Assembly (NCBI GenBank): GCA_023269615.1 | Contig: JAHFSY010000012.1 | Location: 25,215 to 89,214 of the forward strand | Origin: Verrucomicrobiota bacterium | Lineage (GTDB): Bacteria > Verrucomicrobiota > Verrucomicrobiia > JABWAM01 | Direction: 5' to 3' | DNA length: 64,000 nucleotides | Shown here: piece after piece, positions 51,203 to 59,536 of the stretch | Numbering within the stretch: position 1 is the first letter of the stretch | Layout: each line of letters starts with the position of its first letter | Made by a program: the position numbers and the translations under genes | The notes under the pieces: generated by a model | What the model was told of the DNA's origin: nothing | Database searches by the model: none | Seen by the model: only the letters and a program-made list of their open reading frames with translations

Positions 51203-52857
51203 GAGGCTTGGCGGAGCATTTCTTTGGCGTGCTTCAGAGCGGTGTCGCCTTTGCCTCCCAACATGCGGGCGATTTCTTCGATTCGTTTTTCGGATTCCAG
51301 TGGTTCGATGCGCGTGAAGGTACGGCCTTTCTCCACGGTTTTGCTTACGACCATGTGGGTCTTGCCGTGCGCGGCGACCTGCGGGAGATGGGTGATGCAG
51401 AGGACCTGGTGACGTTTTCCAATCTGCGCCATTTTTTCGCCGACGCTGTTTCCCACTTCACCGCCCACGTTGGCGTCCACTTCGTCGAACACCAGCACGG
51501 GGACTTCGTCCTGGTCGGCGAGCGCGGTCTTGAGGGCGAGCATCACGCGGGCCATTTCGCCGGAGGACGCGATCTCTCGCAACGGCTTCGCCGGCTCACC
51601 GGGATTGGGCGCGAAACGGAAATCCATCGCATCCATGCCGCTGGACGTGGGTTCGCACGGCGCCAGCTCCGCGGAGAATGTGGACTGCGTGAAACCCAGC
51701 TCGCGCAGGTGGCGTGACACGGTTTGTGTGAGTTTAGGAATCGCCTTCTGGCGCGCGGCGCGGAGCGCGTTGCCGGTTTTTTCCATCGCGCGTTTTGCGG
51801 TGGCGGCTTCGGCATCGAGCTTGGCCAGGGATTCCTCGCGTCCTTGGAGGAGACGCAGGCGTTCCGATGCGGCTTTTCCGAATTCGATCACCTCGGCGAG
51901 ATTTTTCCCATATTTGCGTTTCAGGCCTTGGATGAGCGTCATGCGTTCGGAGAGGAATTGGAGGCGGTCGGGATCCATCTCGATGTGCGAGGCGTAATCG
52001 GCGAGGCTTCGCGCCAGGTCGTTGAGTTGCGCGGCGAGCGATTGGTTGGATTCCTCCAGTGCGGCGGCAGCGGGATCAATGGCGGCAAGATCGCGCAGGG
52101 CGCGTTCCGCATGGGCGATGGACGTGGTGGCGTTGGAGTCTCCCTCCGAAAGCGCATCTCGGGCGCGTCCTGCAAGGTCGAGAAGCTTTTGTGAATTGGT
52201 GGCAAGGCGATAATCATTTTCGATTTTTTCCTCCTCGTCGGGCGCAAGGCGTGCTGCCTCGATTTCATTCACCTGATGCGCGAGCAGGTCGAGCTGCTGC
52301 TGGAATTCCTTTTCATCCATCACGAGCGAGCGTTTTTGTTCCTCGATGCGGCGCAGTTCGAGAAGATGTTTTGCGAAATCGGCACGCGATTTTTCGAGGT
52401 CGGCAAAGCGGTCCAGGATGCGTAGCTGGGCTTCGGGGCGGAGGAGCGACTGGTGGTCGTGCGGGCCATGGATGTCCACGAGCAGTTCGCCGATCTGCTT
52501 GAGCGCCTGGAGCGTGGCGGGCGAGCCGTTGACGAACTGGCGGTTGCTGCCGGCGGGGCTGAAGACGCGCTTCAGCAGAAGTTGCGAATCGGAGCAGGGT
52601 TCGAGCCCGAGTTCTTCGAGCAATGGCGGGAGGGCGTCGAGGCCGCGGGTGTTGAAGACCGATTCAACGGTGCAGGAATCGGCGCCCGAGCGGATCCAGT
52701 CGCGATCGGCGCGTTCGCCGAGGACCAGGCTGAGGGCGCCGATGAGGATGGATTTCCCCGCGCCCGTCTCTCCCGTGATGGCGCAAAAGCCCTTGTCAAG
52801 GTCAAGGGAGAGATCCTCGACCAGGGCAAGATTCTTGATTCGCAATGAAACTAACAT
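51199..52857 (-). CDS. recN: DNA repair protein RecN
   Basis: A 552-residue SMC-like ATPase acting early in double-strand break repair. Walker A is GETGAGKSILIGALSLVLGE near residue 32. Two long coiled-coil segments (about 155-390) bracket a hinge region. The ABC signature region is SSGEMARVMLALKTALAD, and Walker B is VPVLVFDEVDANVGGEVG with the catalytic Glu. The start is the ATG of MLVSLRIKNLALVEDL; a GTG two codons upstream is possible. The gene is divergent from the RlpA-like gene and shares its promoter gap. Confidence 0.95.
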   Translation of the reverse strand: MLVSLRIKNLALVEDLSLDLDKGFCAITGETGAGKSILIGALSLVLGERADRDWIRSGADSCTVESVFNTRGLDALPPLLEELGLEPCSDSQLLLKRVFSPAGSNRQFVNGSPATLQALKQIGELLVDIHGPHDHQSLLRPEAQLRILDRFADLEKSRADFAKHLLELRRIEEQKRSLVMDEKEFQQQLDLLAHQVNEIEAARLAPDEEEKIENDYRLATNSQKLLDLAGRARDALSEGDSNATTSIAHAERALRDLAAIDPAAAALEESNQSLAAQLNDLARSLADYASHIEMDPDRLQFLSERMTLIQGLKRKYGKNLAEVIEFGKAASERLRLLQGREESLAKLDAEAATAKRAMEKTGNALRAARQKAIPKLTQTVSRHLRELGFTQSTFSAELAPCEPTSSGMDAMDFRFAPNPGEPAKPLREIASSGEMARVMLALKTALADQDEVPVLVFDEVDANVGGEVGNSVGEKMAQIGKRHQVLCITHLPQVAAHGKTHMVVSKTVEKGRTFTRIEPLESEKRIEEIARMLGGKGDTALKHAKEMLRQAS

Positions 52858-52915
52858 TTGCACGTTTATGTACGCGCCCTTATATTGTGGAGCAATCCTG
52901 AATCTTCAGAAACAT

Positions 52916-53413
52916 ATGCGTTGTAAGCGATTGGAACTTCAGACATTGGGCGCCGTGGCGGTGAGCCTCGTGGCTGTGTCGTTTGTGTTGTTGCTCAGCT
53001 CCTGCGAGAACTCGCGCCCGGACCGGGTGTGGCGCGACGACGGAAGCCAGGTGGGGAAAGCGTCCTGGTATGACGACCAGGGGGATCGCACGGCGAATGG
53101 CGAAATCTACAATATGAACGCGCTGACGGCAGCGCATCCGTCGCTGGCATTGAATACCGTGGTGGAAGTCACGAATTTGAAGAATGGAAAGTCGGTGAAG
53201 GTGCGGGTCAATGACCGGCTGCCGCCGATTCATGACGGCCGGGTGATTGATCTTTCGAAAGCGGCATTTCGACAGGTTGCGTCGTTGAGCGATGGTGTGA
53301 TTGACGTGGAGCTGAGAGTCGTGCGGTACGGCAACAATCGGTATGTGAAGGTGGAGACCGCAGCGCCTACTGGAAAGATGTACCTGAAGAAGCCGAAAGC
53401 GACGGCAAACTGA
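52916..53413 (+). CDS. RlpA-like septal ring lipoprotein
   Basis: A 165-residue lipoprotein with a double-psi beta-barrel. The signal ends LLSSC with the lipidated Cys near residue 30. GKASWYDDQGDRTANGEIYN, MNALTAAHPSLALNTVVEV and VRVNDRLPPIHDGRVIDLS are the RlpA signature. The family cuts or binds peptidoglycan glycan strands at the septum; E. coli-type RlpA also has a SPOR domain, absent here. Start at the ATG of MRCKRLELQTLG; an upstream ATG at 52868 would lengthen the leader. Confidence 0.85.
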   Translation: MRCKRLELQTLGAVAVSLVAVSFVLLLSSCENSRPDRVWRDDGSQVGKASWYDDQGDRTANGEIYNMNALTAAHPSLALNTVVEVTNLKNGKSVKVRVNDRLPPIHDGRVIDLSKAAFRQVASLSDGVIDVELRVVRYGNNRYVKVETAAPTGKMYLKKPKATAN

Positions 53414-53434
53414 TCCGCCGCGGCGGGGATTCCA

Positions 53435-54208
53435 TTGAAAATCACGTTCCTCGGCACCGGCACATCCAATGGCGTGCCCATGATCGGGTGCGATTGCGTG
53501 GTGTGCCAGTCGCCCGATCCCCTCAACAAGCGCTTTCGGTCGTCCATTTTCGTGGAGAGCAAGGGGTTCAAGCTCGTGGTGGACACGACGCCGGACTTTC
53601 GCATGCAGTGCCTGCGCGCGAAGGTGTCCGATCTCGATGCAATTGTGTACACGCACGAACATTCCGACCACATCCTTGGGCTTGATGAGTTGCGTCGGTT
53701 TTGCGTGGTGCATGACAAGCGTCTGCCGGTGTACGGATCGCCGCGGGTGCTTGAATACATCCGCCGTATTTTTCCCTACGCGCTGCACAATCCGGTCCTG
53801 TACAAGGGTTTGCCCGAGCTGGACCTTCATGAAATCATCGAGCCGTTCAAGCTGCGCCACATTCATCTGACGCCCCATCGCATGCCGCACGGGAACACGG
53901 AGTCCATGGGTTTCCGTTTTGACGACGCGCGTGGCCCGCGCTTCGCGTACCTTACGGATTGCAAACAGGTGTCATCAGCCATCCGCAAGGATATCCATGG
54001 GATTCCGGTGCTCATTCTCGATGCGCTGCGCAAAAAGCCGCATCCCACCCATCTGTCGCTGGACGAAGCGTTGGAAGTGGTGCGGGAGGTGAAGCCGCAG
54101 CGTGCGTTTTTCACCCACATTGCGCACGACCTGGACCACAATCTCACGAATGCCGAACTGCCCCCGGGTGTCGCGCTCGCCTATGATGGACAGATCGTGG
54201 AAGTGTGA
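53435..54208 (+). CDS. Metallo-beta-lactamase-fold hydrolase (PhnP-like)
   Basis: A 257-residue MBL hydrolase. GTGTSNGVPMIGCDCVVC at the N-terminus carries the Cys cluster of PhnP-type phosphodiesterases, THEHSDHILGLDEL is the HxHxDH metal site, and AYLTDCKQ and FTHIAHDLDH carry further ligands. PhnP hydrolyses ribosyl cyclic phosphate in phosphonate use, but phn genes are absent here, so related cyclic phosphodiesterase or RNA-processing roles are equally possible. TTG start. It follows the RlpA-like gene by 21 bases on the same strand. Confidence 0.8.
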   Translation: MKITFLGTGTSNGVPMIGCDCVVCQSPDPLNKRFRSSIFVESKGFKLVVDTTPDFRMQCLRAKVSDLDAIVYTHEHSDHILGLDELRRFCVVHDKRLPVYGSPRVLEYIRRIFPYALHNPVLYKGLPELDLHEIIEPFKLRHIHLTPHRMPHGNTESMGFRFDDARGPRFAYLTDCKQVSSAIRKDIHGIPVLILDALRKKPHPTHLSLDEALEVVREVKPQRAFFTHIAHDLDHNLTNAELPPGVALAYDGQIVEV

Positions 54209-54213
54209 AGAGG

Positions 54214-54340
54214 GCTTCTAGCTGCTGGCTGCTTGCCACTGGCAACGGAGGAATGCCGCGCCTGAGGCAGTGGGAATTCAGGACTTGAAGCTCGCGAGCA
54301 ATGCTTCAATCCTAGCGGCCAGAAGCCAGCAGCTAGAAGC
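54214..54340. repeat. Inverted repeat before tatD
   Basis: Perfect 17-base arms GCTTCTAGCTGCTGGCT (54214-54230) and AGCCAGCAGCTAGAAGC (54324-54340) enclose 93 bases with no gene. The right arm ends eight bases before the tatD start, so a long stem could shield its ribosome binding site. Confidence 0.8.
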
Positions 54341-54348
54341 TCCCCCCC

Positions 54349-55116
54349 ATGATCACCGACACTCACGCGCATCTGGATTATCCTGACTACGACGCGGATC
54401 GGGATGAAGTGGTGGAACGGGCGCGTCAGGCGGGCGTCACGCAGATCATCACGATTGGGATCGGCCGCAAATCCATCCCGAGCTCGTTGGCGCTTTGTGA
54501 CAAATATGAAGGTGTGTTCGCTGCCGTGGGCGTTCATCCGACTTCGCTTGACGCGCTCGGTTTGGAGGAATGGACATTGCTGGAAGACGCAGCGAAGCAC
54601 CCGCGCGTGGTGGCGATCGGGGAGACGGGTCTGGATTATCATCATGAGCCCTTCGACAAAGGGCGTCAGCGAGACTATTTCCTGCGTCAGCTTGACCTGG
54701 CGAAACGCGTGGATCGGCCGGTGGTTATTCACTGCCGCAATGCGTATGAGGATGCGGTGAAGATTTTGAGGGAGTTCGGGCGGTTCCGGAAAGAGCCTGG
54801 CGTGATGCATTGTTTTGGCGCGGATCGCGCCACGGCGGAACAGGTCTATGAGATGGGCTATATGATTTCCGTCGGTGGCATTCTGACGTTCAAGAACGCT
54901 CCCGCGCTGCGCGAACTGGTGGAGGCGATGCCGCGGGACCGGTTGCTGCTTGAAACGGACTGCCCGTTCCTGGCTCCAGCGCCGCATCGCGGAAAACGCA
55001 ACGAGCCCGGGTGGACGCGGCTGGTGGCGGAGAAGCTGGCTGAAATATGGAAGGTATCCCTCGAAGAAGCAGCGCGGCAGGTGGCAGCGAATGTGAAGAG
55101 GGTATTCGGAATCTGA
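54349..55116 (+). CDS. tatD: TatD-family DNase
   Basis: A 255-residue amidohydrolase-fold 3'-5' exonuclease. Metal ligands: DTHAHLD (His6, His8), IGETGLDYHH (Glu), VVIHCRNA (His), VMHCFGAD (His), and LETDCPFLAP (Asp). TatD-type nucleases act on DNA and damaged RNA; an alternative is D-aminoacyl-tRNA deacylase activity reported for some TatD homologues. It is monocistronic. Confidence 0.93.
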   Translation: MITDTHAHLDYPDYDADRDEVVERARQAGVTQIITIGIGRKSIPSSLALCDKYEGVFAAVGVHPTSLDALGLEEWTLLEDAAKHPRVVAIGETGLDYHHEPFDKGRQRDYFLRQLDLAKRVDRPVVIHCRNAYEDAVKILREFGRFRKEPGVMHCFGADRATAEQVYEMGYMISVGGILTFKNAPALRELVEAMPRDRLLLETDCPFLAPAPHRGKRNEPGWTRLVAEKLAEIWKVSLEEAARQVAANVKRVFGI

Positions 55117-55179
55117 CCTGCCTTTTCGCTTGTTTCCCGCGAGAAAGCCTCGTCATGATGAAAGGATCACTCCCATTTT

Positions 55180-55830
55180 ATGCAACGCATTCAAAAACTT
55201 CTCAAATCGGAAAAGCCCATCAAATGGCTTTTTTATGGCGACAGCATCACGCATGGCGCGCTTCACACCTTCGGCTGGCGCGATTACACGGAGCATTTCA
55301 CGGAGCGTGTCCGTTTTGAGATGGGGCGTTACCAGGACATCGTGATCAAGACCGCGATCAGCGGCAACACGACGAAGGATCTACTTCGTGATTTTGAGTG
55401 GCGCCTGGGCCAGTTCCGTCCGCAGGTGGTGTTTATCATGATTGGCATGAACGATTGCAGCACGGGGCGGGAGGTGACGCGCGATGAATTCCGCACCAAC
55501 CTCCGCGAATTATGCCGGAGGATCAGCGCCCTCGATTCCGCCGTGCCCGTCCTGCAAACGACATGCCCCGTCCTTCCCGGTGCCGGGGGCGATCGCGAGC
55601 CGAACATCAGCGACTACATGGACATTGTGCGTGAAATTGCCGCCGCCGAGAAACTTCCGCTCGTGGACCACACTCTTCATTGGAAGAAAAATGAGGGATG
55701 GCTCTACTACTGGATGAACGACAGCTTTCACCCCAACAATCATGGCCACCTGGTCTTCGCCGAGCTGCTCTTCAAGGAACTTGGAATTTTTGACGAGAAG
55801 GCGACGACCTGCCGCCTGTTTCATCCCTGA
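55180..55830 (+). CDS. SGNH/GDSL hydrolase
   Basis: A 216-residue esterase-like protein. Block I GDSITHG carries nucleophile Ser22, block II TAISGNTTKD the oxyanion Gly, block III FIMIGMNDCS the Asn, and block V DSFHPNNHG the Asp-His pair. No signal peptide, so cytoplasmic. Such small SGNH hydrolases often remove acetyl groups from sugars, which would suit the carbohydrate genes of this genome, but the substrate is not visible. It ends six bases from the convergent permease gene. Confidence 0.88.
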   Translation: MQRIQKLLKSEKPIKWLFYGDSITHGALHTFGWRDYTEHFTERVRFEMGRYQDIVIKTAISGNTTKDLLRDFEWRLGQFRPQVVFIMIGMNDCSTGREVTRDEFRTNLRELCRRISALDSAVPVLQTTCPVLPGAGGDREPNISDYMDIVREIAAAEKLPLVDHTLHWKKNEGWLYYWMNDSFHPNNHGHLVFAELLFKELGIFDEKATTCRLFHP

Positions 55831-55835
55831 GATAT

Positions 55836-57416
55836 TCAGCCCCTGTCATCGTCGTGGCGTGCGGGCTGCGGTTTCAATTCGTCGCTGCCTTTCGCGAAAG
55901 CATGCAGCGCGAGAAGAATGCAACCCAGTACCGCGTAGGCCGCCGCAAATTGGGGCGCGACCATCAACCCGAATTTGTTTTCCAATCCATGGGGAGTGAG
56001 CGTGTAGGCGTGGATGACTCCCACTGTCGAAAGCAGCGCCGCGGCAAAGGTCCAGCCGGCCGCCTTCAAAAATTGCCGCTCGATTGCAAAAACCATGATG
56101 GCTGAAAAAATCATCGAGGTGAAAAGAAAACCCTGGCTGAGGCTGAAGACACCCTGAATGTAAAGGGTGTCATGGAAATTCGCGGCAGCTTCCGACAGGG
56201 AGCCGCCCGCGGCGCGCAGCGAATGCCCGATCAACAGGAGCGCCCACGCTGCGAGTGATGGGATGATTCCCAGTGCGACCGCAAGCGCATGGTGTCGCGG
56301 GACCTGTTGAAACGCCTGTGCGGTGATGATCAGCCCGATCCAGAGCAAAATGCCCAGCGTGGCCTCGATTGGCACAAATTTCAGGACAAGTCCGACTCCG
56401 CCCGTCAGGCAGATCAGCGTGATGGCCGCGCCGTTCAAAACCGAGTAACCGGTGCGGGCGCCCATCGCCTTCCAGCCCGGGTGCCCGATGTAGATCGTCG
56501 TGGGAAATGCGCTGCCGAACATCGCGGCGACCACGCTGCTGACGCCGTTCACCAGGAGCGATGAGCGTGTCTCGTAACGATCCCCCGCCGCGTCGGCGCT
56601 TTCCAGGTTTTGCAAGGAGCCGACCACGTTCACGAGCGCCATGGGCACGACGATCGAGAGATAGCTCCAGCCGTGCGGGCTCATCAGTAACGCGAAAAGA
56701 TCGCCCGGCACCGGCACGGGCGGATGAAAGCCTAATTCCACCGGGACTTCCGAGGGGAGAAAAAACGGGAGATGAAGCGCGCGCGATCCCCACGCAATCG
56801 CAACACCAAGCGTCACGGCCACGAGCCCGCCCGGTGCGCCGAATGGAAGACGCACACGCGAGGCGTAGAACACAAGGATCAGCATCATTGGAACGATCGC
56901 GACGACGGGTGACGCGAAAATCTGGAAGACGAATCCCATAGAGATGAACGTGATGGCGATCCCCGCGAGGGCCGAGAGGAGCGCGGCGCGGGGGGTGTAT
57001 CGCCTCAATGCGTCGCCTGCGAACGCCCCGGCGATTTCCAGCACGCCGCTCAGGAAGCAGGCAAAAATTCCAGCCTGCCATGCGACCGTCGCATTGTGAT
57101 TCGTCGCCTGGTAAACCGGCCCCATGACCAGAAAGATGAATGCGTAGAGGCTCACGGTGTTGATCCCGTAGGGGAGCGCGGTGACGTCGTTGCGCCCGGT
57201 TCTTTCCGCGAGCCGTCGCGCCTGCCAGGCGTAAAATAAATTTCCGAAGAGGATCGAGACCGCCGCGCCGGGCAGGATGCGGTGGGTGACGACATCCGAC
57301 GGGATCCCGCAGATAATCGGGCAGAGCGTCGCGATCAGCATGAGCTGGAGCAGGTTGTCAACAAAGAGCCCGAAGAACCCATCCACATCGCCGCGAACAA
57401 ACCATCGTGCTTTCAT
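55836..57416 (-). CDS. NCS2-type (xanthine/uracil/AzgA-like) permease
   Basis: A 526-residue membrane protein with about 14 predicted helices. Family marks are the ALPYGINTVSLYAFIFLVMG region (unwound helix 3), FGSAFPTTIYIGHPGWKAMG and a VNVVGSLQNLESADAAGDRY segment in helix 8. These fit nucleobase/cation symporters of the AzgA-like branch. The ATG of MKARWFVRGDVD is chosen; 60 upstream in-frame residues run into a hairpin repeat. Substrate is probably a purine or other nucleobase by family. Convergent with the SGNH gene. Confidence 0.8.
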   Translation of the reverse strand: MKARWFVRGDVDGFFGLFVDNLLQLMLIATLCPIICGIPSDVVTHRILPGAAVSILFGNLFYAWQARRLAERTGRNDVTALPYGINTVSLYAFIFLVMGPVYQATNHNATVAWQAGIFACFLSGVLEIAGAFAGDALRRYTPRAALLSALAGIAITFISMGFVFQIFASPVVAIVPMMLILVFYASRVRLPFGAPGGLVAVTLGVAIAWGSRALHLPFFLPSEVPVELGFHPPVPVPGDLFALLMSPHGWSYLSIVVPMALVNVVGSLQNLESADAAGDRYETRSSLLVNGVSSVVAAMFGSAFPTTIYIGHPGWKAMGARTGYSVLNGAAITLICLTGGVGLVLKFVPIEATLGILLWIGLIITAQAFQQVPRHHALAVALGIIPSLAAWALLLIGHSLRAAGGSLSEAAANFHDTLYIQGVFSLSQGFLFTSMIFSAIMVFAIERQFLKAAGWTFAAALLSTVGVIHAYTLTPHGLENKFGLMVAPQFAAAYAVLGCILLALHAFAKGSDELKPQPARHDDDRG

Positions 57417-57467
57417 GGCTGCGACACCTAATCGAAGAGTTGGCCAAGGTCGAGCATCGAAATTTAG

Positions 57468-57487
57468 CCGCGTTCGCAAGAACGCGG
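57468..57487. repeat. Family B hairpin core
   Basis: CCGCGTTCGCAAGAACGCGG, eight-base arms with a GCAA loop. The same pattern forms the ankyrin gene terminator at 31715-31734 and part of the 33304 element. Lies between the permease and the pseudouridine synthase. Confidence 0.75.
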
Positions 57488-57516
57488 ACGCGGCGGCTCG
57501 CAGAAGCGCCTCTACA

Positions 57517-58260
57517 TCATTCCCCGCAATGCTTTTCCGCGAATGCGCGGAAGTCGGCGGGGAGGGGGGCTTTCCAGTGGCCGATTTCGCTTCCATCGGC
57601 GCGTTGGATTTTTAATTCCGAGGCGTGAAGCATCTGTCTTGGGGTGAGAAGTTGTTTTTCCAATTCGGGCGTCCAGCCGGTTTCGATGAATTGCAGGTAC
57701 AGGCGATGATCGGGGCCGTAGAGTTTGTCGCCCACGATGGGGTGGCCGATGGATGACAGGTGGACGCGGATCTGGTGGAGCCTCCCGCTTTGAGGGCGAA
57801 CTTCCAGCAGGGAAAACTTGGGCGTGACCTTGCATGCCTTCCATCGCGTGACCGAGACTGCGCCGGTGGGTTGGATGGATTGCTTGGTGCGCACCTCGCA
57901 ATCGGGTTCGCGCGCGAGGGGCTGATTGATTTCACCTTCCGTCTCACGCGGCGCGCCGTGAACCACGGCGAAATAGATTTTTTCGGCGCGACCGTTGATG
58001 TAGTCGCGTTGCAGGCTCGCGTGGGTTTCTGGATTCTTGGCGATGAGGATCACTCCGCTTGTTTCGCGATCGAGGCGGTTGACAAAGCTGGGTTGGACCT
58101 CCGGCTTGTCGGCGAAGTAGAGGCGCAGGCGGCTGATGAGGCTCGAGTATTCGTCTCCTTTCGTGGGGTGGCAGACGAGGTTGCCGGGCTTGTTCAGCGC
58201 AAGCAGGTCAGCCGATTCCTCGATGATGTCGAAGAGCGATTCGGTGGCGGCGGCGTTCAT
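57517..58260 (-). CDS. RluA-family pseudouridine synthase
   Basis: A 247-residue single-domain pseudouridine synthase isomerising uridine in rRNA or tRNA. The catalytic Asp64 is in NRLDRETSG, the family signature; LLALNKPGNLVCHPT opens the fold and QSGRLHQIRVHLSSIGHPIV GDKLYG lies near the end. No S4 domain, so it belongs to the TruC/RluA-like shorter group; the modified base cannot be named. Start at MNAAATESLF; a longer in-frame start adds 25 unrelated residues. Confidence 0.85.
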   Translation of the reverse strand: MNAAATESLFDIIEESADLLALNKPGNLVCHPTKGDEYSSLISRLRLYFADKPEVQPSFVNRLDRETSGVILIAKNPETHASLQRDYINGRAEKIYFAVVHGAPRETEGEINQPLAREPDCEVRTKQSIQPTGAVSVTRWKACKVTPKFSLLEVRPQSGRLHQIRVHLSSIGHPIVGDKLYGPDHRLYLQFIETGWTPELEKQLLTPRQMLHASELKIQRADGSEIGHWKAPLPADFRAFAEKHCGE

Positions 58261-58360
58261 CCGTCGAATGGAAGTCGGGCGTGAAGCGAACTGCAAGTTG
58301 AATCGGGAATGGGGTCTTCGGATGCTTGAAATCATGGCTGGCCCGCGTTAGGTTGGCGGG

Positions 58361-59431
58361 GTGCAGACGGTTCAATTATCCAATGCGAAGAGGAAAGGGG
58401 GCCGCGTTCTCGCATGTTTGCTCATGGCCCTTGCGATGATGATGCCGGTTCTTCCGCTGGGTGGAGAGACAAAAAACGATCCCCCGCTTCGGTTGATTTT
58501 TAAACTGGATGATGGGTCGCGCATCATTGGCACGACGAAGCGTGAAACAATTCCATTTCAGTCAAGCCTCGCTTCGATCGATGTTTCGTTGAGAGAGATC
58601 CGTGCGATTGAATTTAAGAAGGATGGTCCCGAGAGGGTCTTGGTGACGTTCCGCAACGGCGACCGCCTCAAGGGGAGCATCAAGCTGGAGGAAGTTGAAT
58701 TGGAAACGCTTTTTGGTCGGGTGAGCATCGGGATGGGTCACATCAGATCATTGAATGTTGAGAGCCGTCGCGGCGCTTCCATGATCACGGACGGGTTGAT
58801 TGGACTCTGGCACCTGGATGGATCGGCTGAGGATTCGAGTGGGCACGACCGTCACGGAGAGGTTAACGGGGCGGTGTCTGTGGACGATGGAAGATTTGGA
58901 GGGGCATATCATTTTGATGGCAAAGCGGGGATCAATGTGGGGCATGTGGATTTTTCCATGGGCTCCTTCACTGTTTCCGGCTGGATACGGACGAAGGCAC
59001 CTGCGGTGGTTGAGGACTGGAAAACGTGGATTGATGATGTGGATGACGGAGGTGGATCATTCATGCTTGGGCTTTGCGATGGGCGACGGGATCAGGGGCG
59101 TAATGGTCCGCAATATGCGACATGGGATCGTGGCATCGGTCTCTTGAACATTGGTATTGGCAACACGAAGCTAAACCTCCGCGACGGCGAATGGCACATG
59201 GTCACGGCGACTTACAGAAAGGGAAGCCAGAAGATGTATGTGGATGGGGTTCTGTTCCAGAGCGATGAGTATTCGGGAAAACTGCCTGTGCATGACACCG
59301 ATGTGATCATCGGCGGGCGTGATTTTGGACCGTACCACCATCCTTGGGTCGGTGACGTGGATGAGGTCTCGATTTACGATCGTGAACTTTCCAGTTCTGA
59401 AATCGAGGAGCTATATTCCACCCGCAGGTGA
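58361..59431 (+). CDS. Secreted LamG-domain protein
   Basis: A 356-residue protein with a signal peptide (VLACLLMALAMMMPVLPLGG) from a GTG start. Residues about 40-130 hold a small beta domain (LIFKLDDGSRIIGTTKRE, then GDRLKGSIKLEEVE) resembling SH3-like periplasmic segments. Residues about 145-350 are a concanavalin/LamG jelly-roll (LIGLWHLDGSAEDSSGHDRH, then IYDRELSSSEIEELY), a carbohydrate or protein-binding fold common in secreted Verrucomicrobiota proteins. It precedes the HEAT-repeat lipoprotein by about 100 bases on the same strand. Confidence 0.8.
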   Translation: MQTVQLSNAKRKGGRVLACLLMALAMMMPVLPLGGETKNDPPLRLIFKLDDGSRIIGTTKRETIPFQSSLASIDVSLREIRAIEFKKDGPERVLVTFRNGDRLKGSIKLEEVELETLFGRVSIGMGHIRSLNVESRRGASMITDGLIGLWHLDGSAEDSSGHDRHGEVNGAVSVDDGRFGGAYHFDGKAGINVGHVDFSMGSFTVSGWIRTKAPAVVEDWKTWIDDVDDGGGSFMLGLCDGRRDQGRNGPQYATWDRGIGLLNIGIGNTKLNLRDGEWHMVTATYRKGSQKMYVDGVLFQSDEYSGKLPVHDTDVIIGGRDFGPYHHPWVGDVDEVSIYDRELSSSEIEELYSTRR

Positions 59432-59536
59432 GCATGAAGATCCGGCCCTCACGACGAGGGCAGTGTCCCCATGCACCGAGGTTGCTGTCTTGGCTTTTCT
59501 CGTGATTCCCGATAGATTCATGGGAGATTCAGGCGC

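Noticed and set aside
55130..55180. An extra N-terminal start for the SGNH hydrolase in the tatD-SGNH gap
   Set aside because: No in-frame start with a ribosome binding site; the ATG at 55180 begins the fold.
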